This document shows positions 17,562 through 27,298 of a stretch of DNA of 64,000 nucleotides, in pieces (within the stretch, counting starts at the first letter, position 1; each line of letters opens with the position of its first letter). The notes beneath the pieces were generated by a model. That model was given only the letters and a program-made list of their open reading frames with translations, ran no database searches and was not told the origin of the DNA. Where the stretch lies: positions 1-64,000 of the forward strand of contig CANMBS010000003.1 of NCBI GenBank assembly GCA_947496145.1, read 5' to 3'. This DNA is from an uncultured Pseudovibrio sp. GTDB taxonomy: Bacteria > Pseudomonadota > Alphaproteobacteria > Rhizobiales > Stappiaceae. A program made the position numbers and the translations under genes.

Positions 17562-19691
17562 CTACCGGGCTTCGTTTATCTTGCCACGTTGACGCACTAT
17601 GCCATGCTCAGTTTTTCGCCAGTAGTGAGGCTTTATGCAAAACTCCAGCAAAGCTTTATATGAGGCAACACACCCCAAAACCCAATAGACTGGGATGCTG
17701 AGAAACTCCCATTTTTTGGCAGCAAGCCCCCGTCTGACACTCCCCTGATAAATCGTAGCGACAGCCCCTCCAAGACCAAAGAGGACGCAGAAAATAGTGT
17801 AAACACTCATGCTGTCAAACACCAACCCATCATTTTGATAGAAGTTCCATACAGCTTTAAAAAGCACGAGTGCAGTAAGAGGAGCGGCCCACAGGCACAA
17901 CATTCCTCCAAAGAAGATGAGAAGCAGCATTGCAAAGTTCTTAAGACCTAATTGTTTGCAGCTCACTACAGGTTGGCGCAGGTGCACCACCAATGTCTGA
18001 ATCCATCCTTTGTGCCAGCGCGTGCGCTGATGAAGCCACGCCTTTAGCGTGAGGGGCGCTTCCTCATAGGTGGAGCTATTCAGTATGCGCGTTTTAAACC
18101 CTTGCCGCGCTAGCCGGATCGCCAGATCAGCGTCTTCAGTCACATTAAATGGGTCCCATCCACCAGCCTTGCGCAATGCACTTACGCGGAAGTGATTTGA
18201 TGTTCCTCCAAGTGGGAGCAAGAGATCTGCCCGTGACAAAAACGGCAGGAACACATCGAACAGTGCTGCATATTCAAATGCAAACTGACGTACTAACCAC
18301 CCATTACTTGCATGGTCAACGGACAAGGAAGCTTGAAGACAGGCGACTTCCGGGCCGTTCAGAGCAAACTGGCAGATTGCCTTCTTCAGTTGCTGCGGCT
18401 CGGGCCGGTCCTCGGCGTCAAACACTGTTACAAACTCACTTTTTGTAACGGCTAATCCGACGGAAAGAGCTCTTGGTTTGGTTTGTGGCTTGCCGGGAGG
18501 CAGAATGATAATGCGCATGGACTTGCGAAGAAGTCTTCGCAGGCTTCTTTGCGTGAGCTCGTCATCCTGTTCAACCAGAAAGATGATCTGCAACTTTTCT
18601 TTCGGATAATCCAAGGCATCCAGTGCTTCCACAAGTTGCTGACAGATTGCTGTTTCTTTGTAAAGCGGGACAAGCACGGTGTAGGCAGGCCACACTTTTA
18701 AATCAGGCAACTGGATTTTTTCTGGCTCTGAATACAAGAAAAATGAAGCTATTCTTAGCAATCCGATTGCCCCTAGAGATACGGTCAGCAAGCTGAGAAG
18801 TCCCCATAAGAAGACATCAAATGCAAACCCTATAGCTCCCAGAAGCAGGAATGGAGAGACTGTCAGAAATTTGCGCTGCGACGGCATGAACCGGTTGACC
18901 GCAGACATGGCGATATCATCCTGAGCCAGTGCGTTGGAACTTGCAGTTGTCATCGTAAGAGCTTTTTGAAAATGTGGGGCAACCACAACGATTTTGCTTG
19001 TCGCTTCATCAAAGTAGCCGAGCGCTTTCTCAAAGGCTTCCAGTTGATGACCGAGCGGCGCTGCTGCAAACACCACTTTCTGGTTCAGGTCCAATGCCGG
19101 GACGAACAAAATTCCTTCAGTTTCAAAAGGCTTAAGGTTTTCTGAAATCGGTGCAATTGCAGACAGGCTTCCATCAGGTGCAAAACGCACATTCATGCGG
19201 CCCGAGACTCCCCAGTAAAATACAGCGGCATCAAGAAAGCCTTGTTCGATCAGATAGGTACTGATGCTTAGCTGGCTATCCGGTTTTCTTGCCACAGCGA
19301 AGTTTATGAGCGCTTGAGAACAATTGCATTGTAACAGAACGTCCTTTTCCAGCGCATTTTTTTGGCGCAAAAAGTCCGGCATATAGCTCTCTTTATTGCC
19401 TGTCGCCTTTGAAAGGGGCTCCTTTTCATTTTGGGAAGATCGCGTTTGCTGGTTACGTGATGTTTCGCTGTTACTGTAGCGTAGAGGAGTGAGTTCTGTC
19501 ATGCGCGTGCGGAGTGCCTGGCTGGCCTCTACAGAGCGAAGATCTTCGATGCGCGAGATGGAAAGGGCCAATGCCCGGAGCATGTTTGCCTGACGTGAGC
19601 AGGAAGCAACATCGAACTTGCGACCTTGTCCCCCTGTGAATTCAGGAGCTTGGTTTATTGCTACAGGTCTTTCCCTCTCGCAGACATTCAC
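17562..19691 (-). CDS. Membrane family 2 glycosyltransferase with long N-terminal region
   Basis: A 709-residue inner-membrane enzyme. Residues 1-115 are polar and poorly conserved-looking, 120-245 form a soluble domain that may resemble the N-terminal domain of type II secretion ATPases, two membrane segments lie at 276-320, and a GT2 catalytic domain runs from 335 to 565. Catalytic motifs are DAED (425-428), TED (518-520) and QRTRW (555-559), as in processive glycosyltransferases and the NrfB/N4-adsorption-protein-B group. Further membrane segments follow from about 580. Likely makes or extends an exopolysaccharide. The start could be later; the first 100 codons are not well supported. Confidence 0.82.
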   Translation of the reverse strand: MNVCERERPVAINQAPEFTGGQGRKFDVASCSRQANMLRALALSISRIEDLRSVEASQALRTRMTELTPLRYSNSETSRNQQTRSSQNEKEPLSKATGNKESYMPDFLRQKNALEKDVLLQCNCSQALINFAVARKPDSQLSISTYLIEQGFLDAAVFYWGVSGRMNVRFAPDGSLSAIAPISENLKPFETEGILFVPALDLNQKVVFAAAPLGHQLEAFEKALGYFDEATSKIVVVAPHFQKALTMTTASSNALAQDDIAMSAVNRFMPSQRKFLTVSPFLLLGAIGFAFDVFLWGLLSLLTVSLGAIGLLRIASFFLYSEPEKIQLPDLKVWPAYTVLVPLYKETAICQQLVEALDALDYPKEKLQIIFLVEQDDELTQRSLRRLLRKSMRIIILPPGKPQTKPRALSVGLAVTKSEFVTVFDAEDRPEPQQLKKAICQFALNGPEVACLQASLSVDHASNGWLVRQFAFEYAALFDVFLPFLSRADLLLPLGGTSNHFRVSALRKAGGWDPFNVTEDADLAIRLARQGFKTRILNSSTYEEAPLTLKAWLHQRTRWHKGWIQTLVVHLRQPVVSCKQLGLKNFAMLLLIFFGGMLCLWAAPLTALVLFKAVWNFYQNDGLVFDSMSVYTIFCVLFGLGGAVATIYQGSVRRGLAAKKWEFLSIPVYWVLGCVASYKALLEFCIKPHYWRKTEHGIVRQRGKINEAR

Positions 19692-19774
19692 TTACTATCT
19701 CCTTAAGACCTTCGCTTTAAGCTTGGTATTTGCCCGAAAACTGGCACTTTGGTGCAAACTGGATTGGATAGGCT

Positions 19775-20722
19775 TTGCGTTTCCTTTTACTCTTAATATT
19801 GCTAATTTTAGCAAGTGCCCAGCCGCTCCTTTTTACAGCGCCAAATGCAACGGCACAGAATGTAAATGGTTTAAAAAACTGGGTTATTTCTAATAACTCT
19901 TCTTTTTCAGGGAGCAATAGTTCAGGTATCCAGATGGCAGCTGGTACATATGACATTGCTTCCTCTATGACCATTCCCAGTTTTTCTGGCGGGCAATCCG
20001 GTCTGGCTATAACTGGAAAAGTGCCTGAGAAGATTAGATTTGTTGCCGCTGATGATTTCCCCCCCTTTGCTTTTCGCGATAGTGAACAAAGGCTTATGGG
20101 GTACAATGTGGATCTTGCCCGAGAGATTTGCCAGAGTCTGAAAGCTGCTTGCAGCCTTCAGGTTTTGCCATTCGAGCATTTAACGAATGCAGTGTTGAAT
20201 GGTGAGGCTGATGCAATCATTGCAGGTTTGAGCATGACGCCTAACAGTTTGGAAAATCTCAGCTTCTCGCAGGTTTACATGAGATTCCCCGGTCGTTTTT
20301 CTGTTGCTCAAAACAGTAGTATAGAACCACTCCCGGAAACTATGGATGGAAAGCACGTTGCTGTTGTGAAAGGTTCAAGGCACGAAGCATTTCTGGAGCG
20401 CTTTTTTGCTGGTGCAAACGTAGTTTCCTTTGAAAATGAGGAGCTTGCGCGTGCTGCTCTCGCTCAATCCAAGGTGGATGCTTTGTTTGGCGATGGGATG
20501 AAGCTGTCGTTCTGGCTGGATACGCGCACGGCGAATGGGTGCTGTAAGTTTGCTGGTGGGCCATGGTTGGATCCCAGCTATTTTAGTGGTGGGCTGGCAA
20601 TTGCTACGCGGGGGGATAACCCGAAGATGCTCAATGCAATTAACCTCGGGCTGACCCGCCTGCAATCCAATGGTCGTCTGGGGGAATTATATCTCAGATA
20701 CTTCCCGCGCGGGTTTTTCTGA
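19775..20722 (+). CDS. Periplasmic solute-binding protein (family 3 type)
   Basis: A 315-residue secreted protein: signal peptide (about 1-27, RFLLLLILLILASA then ATAQ), a Ser/Gly/Asn-rich linker (35-80), and an SBP_bac_3 domain (84-312) containing FVAADDFPPFAFRD, GYNVDLAREICQ and GEADAIIAGLSMTP. Proteins of this type bind amino acids or similar small molecules for ABC importers or sensors. No permease or ATPase gene is adjacent, so it is an orphan. It begins with TTG behind GGATAGG and is divergent from the glycosyltransferase gene (83 bp apart). Confidence 0.8.
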   Translation: MRFLLLLILLILASAQPLLFTAPNATAQNVNGLKNWVISNNSSFSGSNSSGIQMAAGTYDIASSMTIPSFSGGQSGLAITGKVPEKIRFVAADDFPPFAFRDSEQRLMGYNVDLAREICQSLKAACSLQVLPFEHLTNAVLNGEADAIIAGLSMTPNSLENLSFSQVYMRFPGRFSVAQNSSIEPLPETMDGKHVAVVKGSRHEAFLERFFAGANVVSFENEELARAALAQSKVDALFGDGMKLSFWLDTRTANGCCKFAGGPWLDPSYFSGGLAIATRGDNPKMLNAINLGLTRLQSNGRLGELYLRYFPRGFF

Positions 20723-21568
20723 TTAATCGGGGCGAGGAGTACCATCCTTGTTCACACGGCTGGACAACCAACCACGAACATAGATTAAAGCTTTGAAAGG
20801 TAACAGCAAAGACCAGCCCAGCTGGCGCGGCTCCCTGCCCTGAAACTCGCTCAGGCCGAAGGTGATGTTGTGTTGACCACCTTTTGGATCCTGCGTGTAG
20901 GTGGCGAATAACCTGTCCCACCAGGGAAAGTTGAAGCCATAGTTGCTATCCGTTTCCTTTACTCTTGTTGAGTGATGGATGCGGTGCATATCTGGTGTCA
21001 CAACTACCCATCGTAAAATGCGGTCAGCCTTGTCGGAAAGCTTAATGTTAGCGTGGTTGAACATGGCTGCGGCGTTTAAAACCATCTCAAAAATTACCAC
21101 TGATAATACAGGTGCACCTAAGAGAGCGACGATGATGACTTTCCAGAGCATGGAGACTGCGATTTCCAGTGGGTGGAAGCGGAGGGCAGTGGTGACATCG
21201 AAGCGGGGGTCGGTGTGGTGGACTTTGTGCATGTGCCATAAGAACGGGATTTTGTGACTGGCGACATGCATTGCCCAGACGGAAAAGTCCAGGAAAAAGA
21301 AGGCGATAACACCTGCGATGACTGGGGGAATGGCAAACCAGTGGGCCAGACCGAAGCCTTCCACTTGTGCCCAGTAAGCTGTTGATACTGCTGCGAAAGG
21401 GAGGGCGAAGCGGAGCATCAGGGTGTTGATGAGGGAGAGCAGCAGGTTGGTGGACCACCGCTTCGGTCTTTCCTGACTTTCTGAACGCCGGGGGATAACC
21501 AGTTCCAGCAGGGCGAATAAGAGGAACGCTGCAGCGAAAACTCCCAGACGAATAACGCCTTCTTCCAT
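20723..21568 (-). CDS. Sterol desaturase / fatty acid hydroxylase family protein
   Basis: A 281-residue membrane protein with the di-iron histidine clusters of the family: HVASH (101-105), HMHKVHH (112-118) and HRIHH near residue 200. It has about four membrane segments. Such enzymes insert oxygen into, or desaturate, lipid-like substrates; bacterial members act on carotenoids, ornithine lipids or fatty acids, and the substrate here is unknown. Its stop codon abuts the stop of the convergent solute-binding protein gene. Confidence 0.88.
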   Translation of the reverse strand: MEEGVIRLGVFAAAFLLFALLELVIPRRSESQERPKRWSTNLLLSLINTLMLRFALPFAAVSTAYWAQVEGFGLAHWFAIPPVIAGVIAFFFLDFSVWAMHVASHKIPFLWHMHKVHHTDPRFDVTTALRFHPLEIAVSMLWKVIIVALLGAPVLSVVIFEMVLNAAAMFNHANIKLSDKADRILRWVVVTPDMHRIHHSTRVKETDSNYGFNFPWWDRLFATYTQDPKGGQHNITFGLSEFQGREPRQLGWSLLLPFKALIYVRGWLSSRVNKDGTPRPD

Positions 21569-21696
21569 TTTTTATTCCATTTTTGGCCGACTTACCGGCG
21601 CGGGCATATTAACTGATGCTAATATGGTTTGTATCGCAGGCGTGGACAAGTAAATTTCCTGTCACTTCTGTCGTGAAGAAGCGTTAAAATGGCGAA

Positions 21697-22347
21697 ATGA
21701 CTGAGATTTTATGGACACGTCCTGAAGGTGAGTGCTTTGGCACTCTTGTGTTGGCCCATGGTGCAGGTGCACCTATGGACGCCAATTTTATGAACCGGTT
21801 TGCGGAAGCTTTGGCTATGCATGGTGTGGCGGTCGCTCGTTTTGAGTTTGCTTACATGGCAAAGCGGCGGGAAACGGGGAGGAAATCTCCTCCCCCAAGA
21901 GCGGATAAGTTGATTGGTGAGTTCCAGAAGGTGACCCAGCAAATCCTTGAGGAAACTGAGGGGCCATTGTTGATAGGTGGCAAGTCCATGGGGGGCCGTG
22001 TGGCAGCTATATTGGCAGGTGGAGACAGCTTGCCGAAGCGCGTTACTGGCGTTGCTTGTCTGGGCTATCCGTTTCATCCTATTGGTAAATCTGATGCGGA
22101 GCATTGGCGTCTTGAACCGTTGCAAAATGCACAGAGACCTGTGTTTATTGCGCAGGGTGACCGGGATCAGATGGGGAATAAGTCTGAGGTTAAAGCCATT
22201 GAGCTTCCCGAAACTGTGAGTATTGACTGGCTGGAGGATGGAAATCACGATCTGGCACCGCGCGGGGCTTCGCCAGCAACGTGGAAAGGGAACATCGAGC
22301 AGTCAGCTCTAAAGACTGCTGAGTTCCTTAAGGCCCTGATTTCCTGA
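21697..22347 (+). CDS. Alpha/beta hydrolase of the KANL3/TEX30 type
   Basis: A 216-residue hydrolase. It opens with LVLAHGAGAPMD (oxyanion region), has the nucleophile elbow GGKSMGGR near residue 95, FIAQGDRDQMG around the acidic residue and DGNHDL with the catalytic histidine. This matches the small KANL3/TEX30-like alpha/beta hydrolases, whose substrates are unknown. It begins 128 bp from the divergent desaturase gene and precedes dgt on the same strand by 79 bp. Confidence 0.85.
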   Translation: MTEILWTRPEGECFGTLVLAHGAGAPMDANFMNRFAEALAMHGVAVARFEFAYMAKRRETGRKSPPPRADKLIGEFQKVTQQILEETEGPLLIGGKSMGGRVAAILAGGDSLPKRVTGVACLGYPFHPIGKSDAEHWRLEPLQNAQRPVFIAQGDRDQMGNKSEVKAIELPETVSIDWLEDGNHDLAPRGASPATWKGNIEQSALKTAEFLKALIS

Positions 22348-22426
22348 TTGTTTATCTACCCTTTGTCCCCGCGCCACTGTCTATGATGCGGGGATTTCTT
22401 TCTTGATCTTGCCCTGGAGAATTGTT

Positions 22427-23776
22427 GTGAGTGATGCATGTTGGAGTGAGCGTCAGAGTGGCTGGAGCCCGAAATCTGATGATGCCCGCTCGCCCTTTGA
22501 TGTAGATTATGCCCGCATCGTGCACTCGCACGCTTTCCGGCGTCTGCAGGGGAAAACTCAAATTCTCAATCTGGGCGACAGCGACTTTTATCGCACCCGC
22601 CTCACCCACACGCTTGAGGTTGCGCAGATTGCCTCTGGCATTGCGCGGCAGTTTCGTGCCTTTTTCAAGGATCATCCCGCCTATGATTGGGTTCCTGATG
22701 AAAGTCTTGTAAAGACAATCAGTTATTGCCACGATATTGGTCACCCTCCCTTTGGTCATGGAGGTGAAGTCGCTTTAAATTATTGCATGCGGGAGCATGG
22801 TGGTTTTGAGGGGAACGGGCAAACACTGCGCATCGTTTCCAAGCTGGAAAAAATGTCTGAAAAGCACGGAGCTGATCTGACGCGGCGGGCATTACTTGGG
22901 ATGATGAAGTACCCGGTTGCCTTTTCCAAGGTCAACAATGGAGAGTTATCCCCGCAGCTTAACCCGAAGACAACCGCTGTCAGCCTGATTGATAGGGAAC
23001 GCTCTGCCCCTCCTAAATGCTTCATGGATGGGGAACAAGATGTGGTGGACTGGGTATTGGAGCCGCTTTACTCTCATGACCGGGAGGTGTTTTGCGGCGT
23101 TGATCGCAAAGACGGTAAGCACGGGAAAACCCGTTTTAAATCATGGGATTGCTCCATCATGGACCTTGCCGATGATATCGCCTATGGGGTCCATGATTTT
23201 GAAGATGCGATTGCTTTGGGGCTGGTTCGGGAAGAGCACTTCAGGGAGGATATCTCAGAGGATGACTGTGCTGCCTTTCTGGGTGATCTGGTAGAAAGTA
23301 ACCCGAAGAAGTACACGGGCAGAGCTTATGAAGCGATGATAGAGGGGCTGTTCGGGGAGGATAACCGGCGCAAGCAATTCATTGGCAAGCTGGTGCATTT
23401 CTTTATTGTGGCTGTCAAGATCAGGGAGCTTGAAGCTTTTCGTGAGCCGATTTTAAAGTACAAAGCTGTTTTGCCAAAGGGGCATGCCAGGATATTGGAA
23501 GCCTTAAAAAGCTTTGTGTTTAAACGTGTTATCCGTGCCCCGAGTGTGCAACATCTGGAGTTTAAAGGGCAGACCATGGTGGTTGCGGTCTTTGAAACGC
23601 TGATGAGTGAGCCGAAGGCATTTTTACCCGAAGCTGTTTACAGGGAGTTCCACAGGAGCGGGGATAATCTGCGTATCATCTGTGATTATGTGGCGAGCAT
23701 GACGGATATGATGCTTTTGAAAACCTATGATCGCCTGTTCAGCCCGCGCATGGGATCAATCTTTGATCGCGTGTAA
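22427..23776 (+). CDS. dgt: Deoxyguanosinetriphosphate triphosphohydrolase-like protein
   Basis: An HD-domain dNTPase of about 449 residues that removes triphosphate from deoxynucleotides and so tunes dNTP pools. Visible motifs: HAFRRLQGKTQI, RTRLTHTLEVAQIA (first histidine), CHDIGHPPFGHGGE (the HD pair) and DLADDIAYGVHDFEDA. The frame extends back to TTG 22403, but GTG 22427 has GGAGA six bases upstream and yields the expected N-terminus. A strong shared terminator follows. Confidence 0.94.
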   Translation: MSDACWSERQSGWSPKSDDARSPFDVDYARIVHSHAFRRLQGKTQILNLGDSDFYRTRLTHTLEVAQIASGIARQFRAFFKDHPAYDWVPDESLVKTISYCHDIGHPPFGHGGEVALNYCMREHGGFEGNGQTLRIVSKLEKMSEKHGADLTRRALLGMMKYPVAFSKVNNGELSPQLNPKTTAVSLIDRERSAPPKCFMDGEQDVVDWVLEPLYSHDREVFCGVDRKDGKHGKTRFKSWDCSIMDLADDIAYGVHDFEDAIALGLVREEHFREDISEDDCAAFLGDLVESNPKKYTGRAYEAMIEGLFGEDNRRKQFIGKLVHFFIVAVKIRELEAFREPILKYKAVLPKGHARILEALKSFVFKRVIRAPSVQHLEFKGQTMVVAVFETLMSEPKAFLPEAVYREFHRSGDNLRIICDYVASMTDMMLLKTYDRLFSPRMGSIFDRV

Positions 23777-23803
23777 AAACTCATCGAAATCATATAGTTA
23801 AAG

Positions 23804-23837
23804 AAAAACGCTGTCAGGAAAACCTGACAGCGTTTTT
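23804..23837. terminator. Bidirectional terminator dgt / hslO
   Basis: A long perfect stem (AAAACGCTGTCAGG and CCTGACAGCGTTTT) around an AAAA loop, with T-runs on both strands. It serves dgt (plus) and hslO (minus), whose stop codons flank it. Confidence 0.93.
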
Positions 23838-23906
23838 TATTGCGTTGATTTGCGTTGTTTGCGCGAGCCTTGCGTTTTTTAAGAAATGCGCCAACCCCGC
23901 TTCCTA

Positions 23907-24893
23907 TCAGTCCTTGAACACTTCGTTCGCGTCCAGCTCGTAGTCCTTGGAGCAGAAGTCGCACTTTATGTGGACGGTGCCTTCTGCCTTCATCTCGGCT
24001 TTGTCTGCATCGGAAAAGTTCTGCATCATTGCAGTGATCTTTTCTTCAGAGCATGTGCATTTGTCTGCCATCGCTTGTGCTGTGAAGACGGATGCGCCGC
24101 GCTCGTGGAACAGACGGTAGAGCAAACCTTCTACGGTGAGGTTCGGGTCGATGAGTTCGTCATCTTTTACAGTCTCGACCAGTGAGCGCGCTTCAACCCA
24201 TGCATCATCTTCATCGACCTGATGGGCTTCGTGTCCTTCCGGTGCGTCGCCCGGATGGATGTCGGCCTGTTTCAGGCGGTCCAGAGACTGCGGCAGGAAC
24301 TGAACCATGATGCCGCCTGCGGCCCATGAATGGTCTGCACCGCCCTCTTCTGCTTTGGTGAGCATTTCGGCAACGCCGAGGCGGACGAAGGTTGGGATCT
24401 GTTCGGACTTCTGGAAATACTCATGGGCAGCTTCTTCCAGTGTGGTGCCATTGAGCACCACGATCCCCTGATAGCGGCTGGTGTGTGCGCCCTGATCGAT
24501 GGTGAAGGCGAGATGGCCTTTACCGAGCAGGTGGTCTGGTTTGAAACCGTCTTGTGCGGCGGTCTCTGCGACCTTTGCCTCATTAAACTGAGCCATGGCG
24601 CGCAGGCCATCTGGTGCGTTGAAATCTACCACGAGCATGGAGACGGCGCCGTCGGTCTGAGCTTGCAGGGTCAGGCGACCTTCGAACTTGAGGGTACTGC
24701 CAAGCATTGCTGTCAGGACGATTGCCTCTGAGAGCAGCTTGTTGACTGGCGCAGGGTATTTGTGCCGCGCCAGCATTGAGTTCAGCACCGGCCCCATATT
24801 GATAACCCGACCACGCACGTCCAGCGCTTCCACTGCAAATGGAACGACAGCGTCAACGCCAGCAGCAGTCGGTTGAGCAGGTGTATTTGTCAT
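23907..24893 (-). CDS. hslO: Hsp33 redox-regulated chaperonin
   Basis: A 328-residue cytosolic holdase activated by oxidation. The C-terminal zinc-binding switch is present as CTC (in DKCTCSEEK) and CDFC (in IKCDFCSKDY). The N-terminal domain holds NKLLSEAIVLTAMLGSTLKF and the conserved GSTLKFEGRLTLQAQTDG stretch. It lies downstream of argF on the same strand, separated by two palindromic repeats, so read-through from the arg genes may be limited. Confidence 0.95.
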   Translation of the reverse strand: MTNTPAQPTAAGVDAVVPFAVEALDVRGRVINMGPVLNSMLARHKYPAPVNKLLSEAIVLTAMLGSTLKFEGRLTLQAQTDGAVSMLVVDFNAPDGLRAMAQFNEAKVAETAAQDGFKPDHLLGKGHLAFTIDQGAHTSRYQGIVVLNGTTLEEAAHEYFQKSEQIPTFVRLGVAEMLTKAEEGGADHSWAAGGIMVQFLPQSLDRLKQADIHPGDAPEGHEAHQVDEDDAWVEARSLVETVKDDELIDPNLTVEGLLYRLFHERGASVFTAQAMADKCTCSEEKITAMMQNFSDADKAEMKAEGTVHIKCDFCSKDYELDANEVFKD

Positions 24894-24911
24894 TTATCTT
24901 TTTATCCTTAC

Positions 24912-25013
24912 GCATATCGTTGTCTGAAAACCGGGAGCCACTTTTCAGCGATATGCTTTATCCGCGCGCATATCGTTATCTGAAAACAGCAAAACCACTT
25001 TTCAGCGATATGC
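24912..25013. repeat. Two tandem copies of a palindromic repeat
   Basis: Copy 1 is 24912-24956 and copy 2 is 24968-25013, with a 56-bp period. Each has the arms GCATATCG and CGATATGC and an inner pair CTGAAAA and TTTTCAG, around a centre holding CCACTTTT on its right side. Both are followed by TNTATCC. The design resembles dispersed palindromic elements in other Hyphomicrobiales genomes. They fill the argF-hslO gap and end 2 bp before the argF stop codon. Confidence 0.8.
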
Positions 25014-25014
25014 T

Positions 25015-25953
25015 CTATCCTTCAGGCAAAGCACCCATGCACCACGCCATAATGCCTTTTTGGGCGTGGAGACGGTTTTCCGCCTCGTCGAATACCACAG
25101 AATGCGGGCCGTCGATTACCTCATTTGTCACTTCTTCCCCACGATGTGCAGGCAGGCAATGCATAAACAGGGCTTTTTCGTTGGCTTCGCTCATCAGGCG
25201 TTCATTAACCTGATAGGCAGCCAGCATGTTGTGACGGGACTGTTCGTCGCCGTCTCCCATGGAGACCCAGCAATCGGTGATAACACAATCACTGTTTTGA
25301 ACGGCAGCAAACGGATCGTCTGTTACCATCAGTTCTGCACCATCGGCTTTGGCTTTTTCTTTCCAGTGCGCTGGTACTGTCAGTTCATTTGGTGCGGCCA
25401 CGTTAATTTTAAAGTCAAATTTTGAAGCCGCTTCGATCCAAGAATAAAGAACGTTGTTGCTATCGCCCACCCAGGAAACGGTTTTACCCTTAATGCTGCC
25501 GCGATGCTCTTCAAAGGTCATGATGTCAGCCATGATCTGGCAGGGGTGAGACAGCTTTGTCAGGCCATTGATGACGGGCACGGTTGCATACTGCGCCAAT
25601 TCTCTGACGGCGTCATGATCCAGCATACGGATCATGATCATATCGACAAAACGGGAGAGGACGCGGGCAGTATCCGGGATGGACTCGCCTCGTCCCAGCT
25701 GCATTTCAGCGCCGGTGAGCATGAGCGGCTCGCCGCCCAGTTCGCGCACCCCTACATCAAACGAGATGCGGGTCCGGGTGGACGGCTGCTCGAACACCAT
25801 TGCAAGCACTTTGCCTGCCATGGGGCCCTGCCCGCGATGAACACCATTGCGGGTTGCTTTGATCTGCTTTGCGCCTTCCATGATCTTGCGCAGGTCATCA
25901 CTGGAAAAATCGCTGATATCGAGAAAGTGCTGGGGGTTGCTCATTACGGTCAT
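25015..25953 (-). CDS. argF: Ornithine carbamoyltransferase
   Basis: Converts ornithine and carbamoyl phosphate to citrulline in arginine synthesis. The 312-residue chain has the carbamoyl-phosphate loop [17 protein letters not shown], the ornithine-binding region (VSMGDGDEQ, a variant of the D-x-x-x-SMG loop) and the catalytic HCLPAH. Its ATG overlaps the argD TGA by 4 bp, so the two are translationally coupled. ATG 25944 is an alternative start. Confidence 0.96.
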   Translation of the reverse strand: MTVMSNPQHFLDISDFSSDDLRKIMEGAKQIKATRNGVHRGQGPMAGKVLAMVFEQPSTRTRISFDVGVRELGGEPLMLTGAEMQLGRGESIPDTARVLSRFVDMIMIRMLDHDAVRELAQYATVPVINGLTKLSHPCQIMADIMTFEEHRGSIKGKTVSWVGDSNNVLYSWIEAASKFDFKINVAAPNELTVPAHWKEKAKADGAELMVTDDPFAAVQNSDCVITDCWVSMGDGDEQSRHNMLAAYQVNERLMSEANEKALFMHCLPAHRGEEVTNEVIDGPHSVVFDEAENRLHAQKGIMAWCMGALPEG

Positions 25954-27152
25954 TGTGCAGTCTCAACAGTATTCAGCTCGTTTTCCATATCTGCCGCAGC
26001 AGCATCGATCTTTTCTACGAGCACATCAATTTCTTCAGTGGTAATGGTCAGCGGAGGCATAATGCGCAGGATATTGTCTCCTGCCCCGATTGGCAGCAGG
26101 CCGTTGTTGCGCATGTGTGCCAGCAGTTTAGTGTTCAGCACTTTGCATTTCAGACCAAGCATGAGGCCCTCACCGCGCACCAGCTCAAACACGGTGCTGT
26201 GCTGGTCGACGATGCAGGCCAGTTTTTGCTTTAACAGCAGGCCCTTTTCGCGCACAGCATCCAGAAAGCCCGGCTCCAGAATGGTTTCAAGAACAGCGGT
26301 GCCAACAGCCATGGCCAGCGGATTGCCGCCAAAGGTGGTGCCGTGTACGCCCGGTACCATGCCGCTTGCCGCTTCATTAGTTGCAAGGAACGCGCCCATA
26401 GGGAAGCCGCCGCCAATGCCTTTGGCGATTGCCATGATATCAGGCGCAACGCCTGCCAGCTCATAGGCGAACAGCTTGCCGGTTCTGCCGGCTCCGGTCT
26501 GGATTTCATCATAAATGAGCAACAGGTCGTGTTCGTCGCAAATATCACGCAGGCCCTTCAGGAAGGCAGGATCGATGGTGCGGATACCGCCCTCGCCCTG
26601 AACTGGCTCCAGCATGATTGCAGCGGTTTCTGGCCCAACAACCTTTTTCACCGCTTCCAGATCACCTAAAGGCACCTGATCAAAGCCTTGAGGTGCAGGA
26701 CCGAAACCTTCCAGATACTTTTGCTGTCCACCTGCTGCAAGCGCGGTCATGGTTCTGCCATGGAACGCATTTTCAAAGGTGATAATGCGGTTCTTTTCCG
26801 GGTTGCCCCTGGCAAAGTGGTAGCGCCGTGCGGCCTTCATGGCACCTTCGGTTGCTTCTGTACCAGAGTTGGTAAAGAACACGACATCGGCAAAGGTGTT
26901 GTCCGTGAGCATCTTTGCCAGCTTCTCACCCTCTGGAATGGTATAGACGTTGGACACATGCCACAGCTTTTCGGCCTGTGTTTTCAGGGCGTCTACCAGC
27001 TTTGGGTGAGCGTGACCCAGACTTGTTACTGCAATACCGGAGCCACAATCCATGTATCGTCGACCATCAGCCGCATAAAGCCAGACACCTTCCCCACGCT
27101 CGAACGCAAGTTCGGACCGTGCATAAGTCTGCATTAGCGACGAAGTCGTCAT
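25950..27152 (-). CDS. argD: Acetylornithine aminotransferase
   Basis: A 400-residue class III PLP aminotransferase that makes N-acetylornithine (and possibly succinyl-diaminopimelate). Visible motifs: [33 protein letters not shown], the PLP aspartate in [14 protein letters not shown] and the Schiff-base lysine in [14 protein letters not shown]. It is first in an argD-argF operon. A GGAG site lies just before the ATG. The 5' leader contains a mini-ORF and a terminator hairpin, described separately. Confidence 0.96.
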   Translation of the reverse strand: MTTSSLMQTYARSELAFERGEGVWLYAADGRRYMDCGSGIAVTSLGHAHPKLVDALKTQAEKLWHVSNVYTIPEGEKLAKMLTDNTFADVVFFTNSGTEATEGAMKAARRYHFARGNPEKNRIITFENAFHGRTMTALAAGGQQKYLEGFGPAPQGFDQVPLGDLEAVKKVVGPETAAIMLEPVQGEGGIRTIDPAFLKGLRDICDEHDLLLIYDEIQTGAGRTGKLFAYELAGVAPDIMAIAKGIGGGFPMGAFLATNEAASGMVPGVHGTTFGGNPLAMAVGTAVLETILEPGFLDAVREKGLLLKQKLACIVDQHSTVFELVRGEGLMLGLKCKVLNTKLLAHMRNNGLLPIGAGDNILRIMPPLTITTEEIDVLVEKIDAAAADMENELNTVETAQ

Positions 27153-27210
27153 TTTTTAACTCCTCATGGATTGAGCTTTTCCAGCGCTCAAAATCTCAGT
27201 TCGTACAAAA

Positions 27211-27232
27211 ACAAAAAACGCCAAACGGCGTT
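27211..27232 (-). terminator. Terminator hairpin inside the argD leader
   Basis: On the minus strand AACGCC pairs with GGCGTT around GTTT and is followed by a run of six T residues. It lies about 65 bp upstream of the argD ATG and in argD orientation, so it can only act as an attenuator of argDF or end a short upstream RNA. Confidence 0.65.
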
Positions 27233-27240
27233 CATTTTAA

Positions 27241-27259
27241 ACCAGGTATCTTCTGGTTG
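27241..27259 (-). promoter_or_regulatory. Hairpin before the argD leader terminator
   Basis: AACCAG and CTGGTT pair around a 7-base loop directly upstream of the terminator hairpin on the argD transcript. The sequence GGTTTAAA next to it also occurs upstream as GGTTTAAACC, so two mutually exclusive foldings are possible. That is the layout expected of an attenuator, but the regulation is inferred. Confidence 0.4.
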
Positions 27260-27298
27260 TAAGGGAAGCGAGGTTTAAACCTTATTCCCAAGGGTCAG

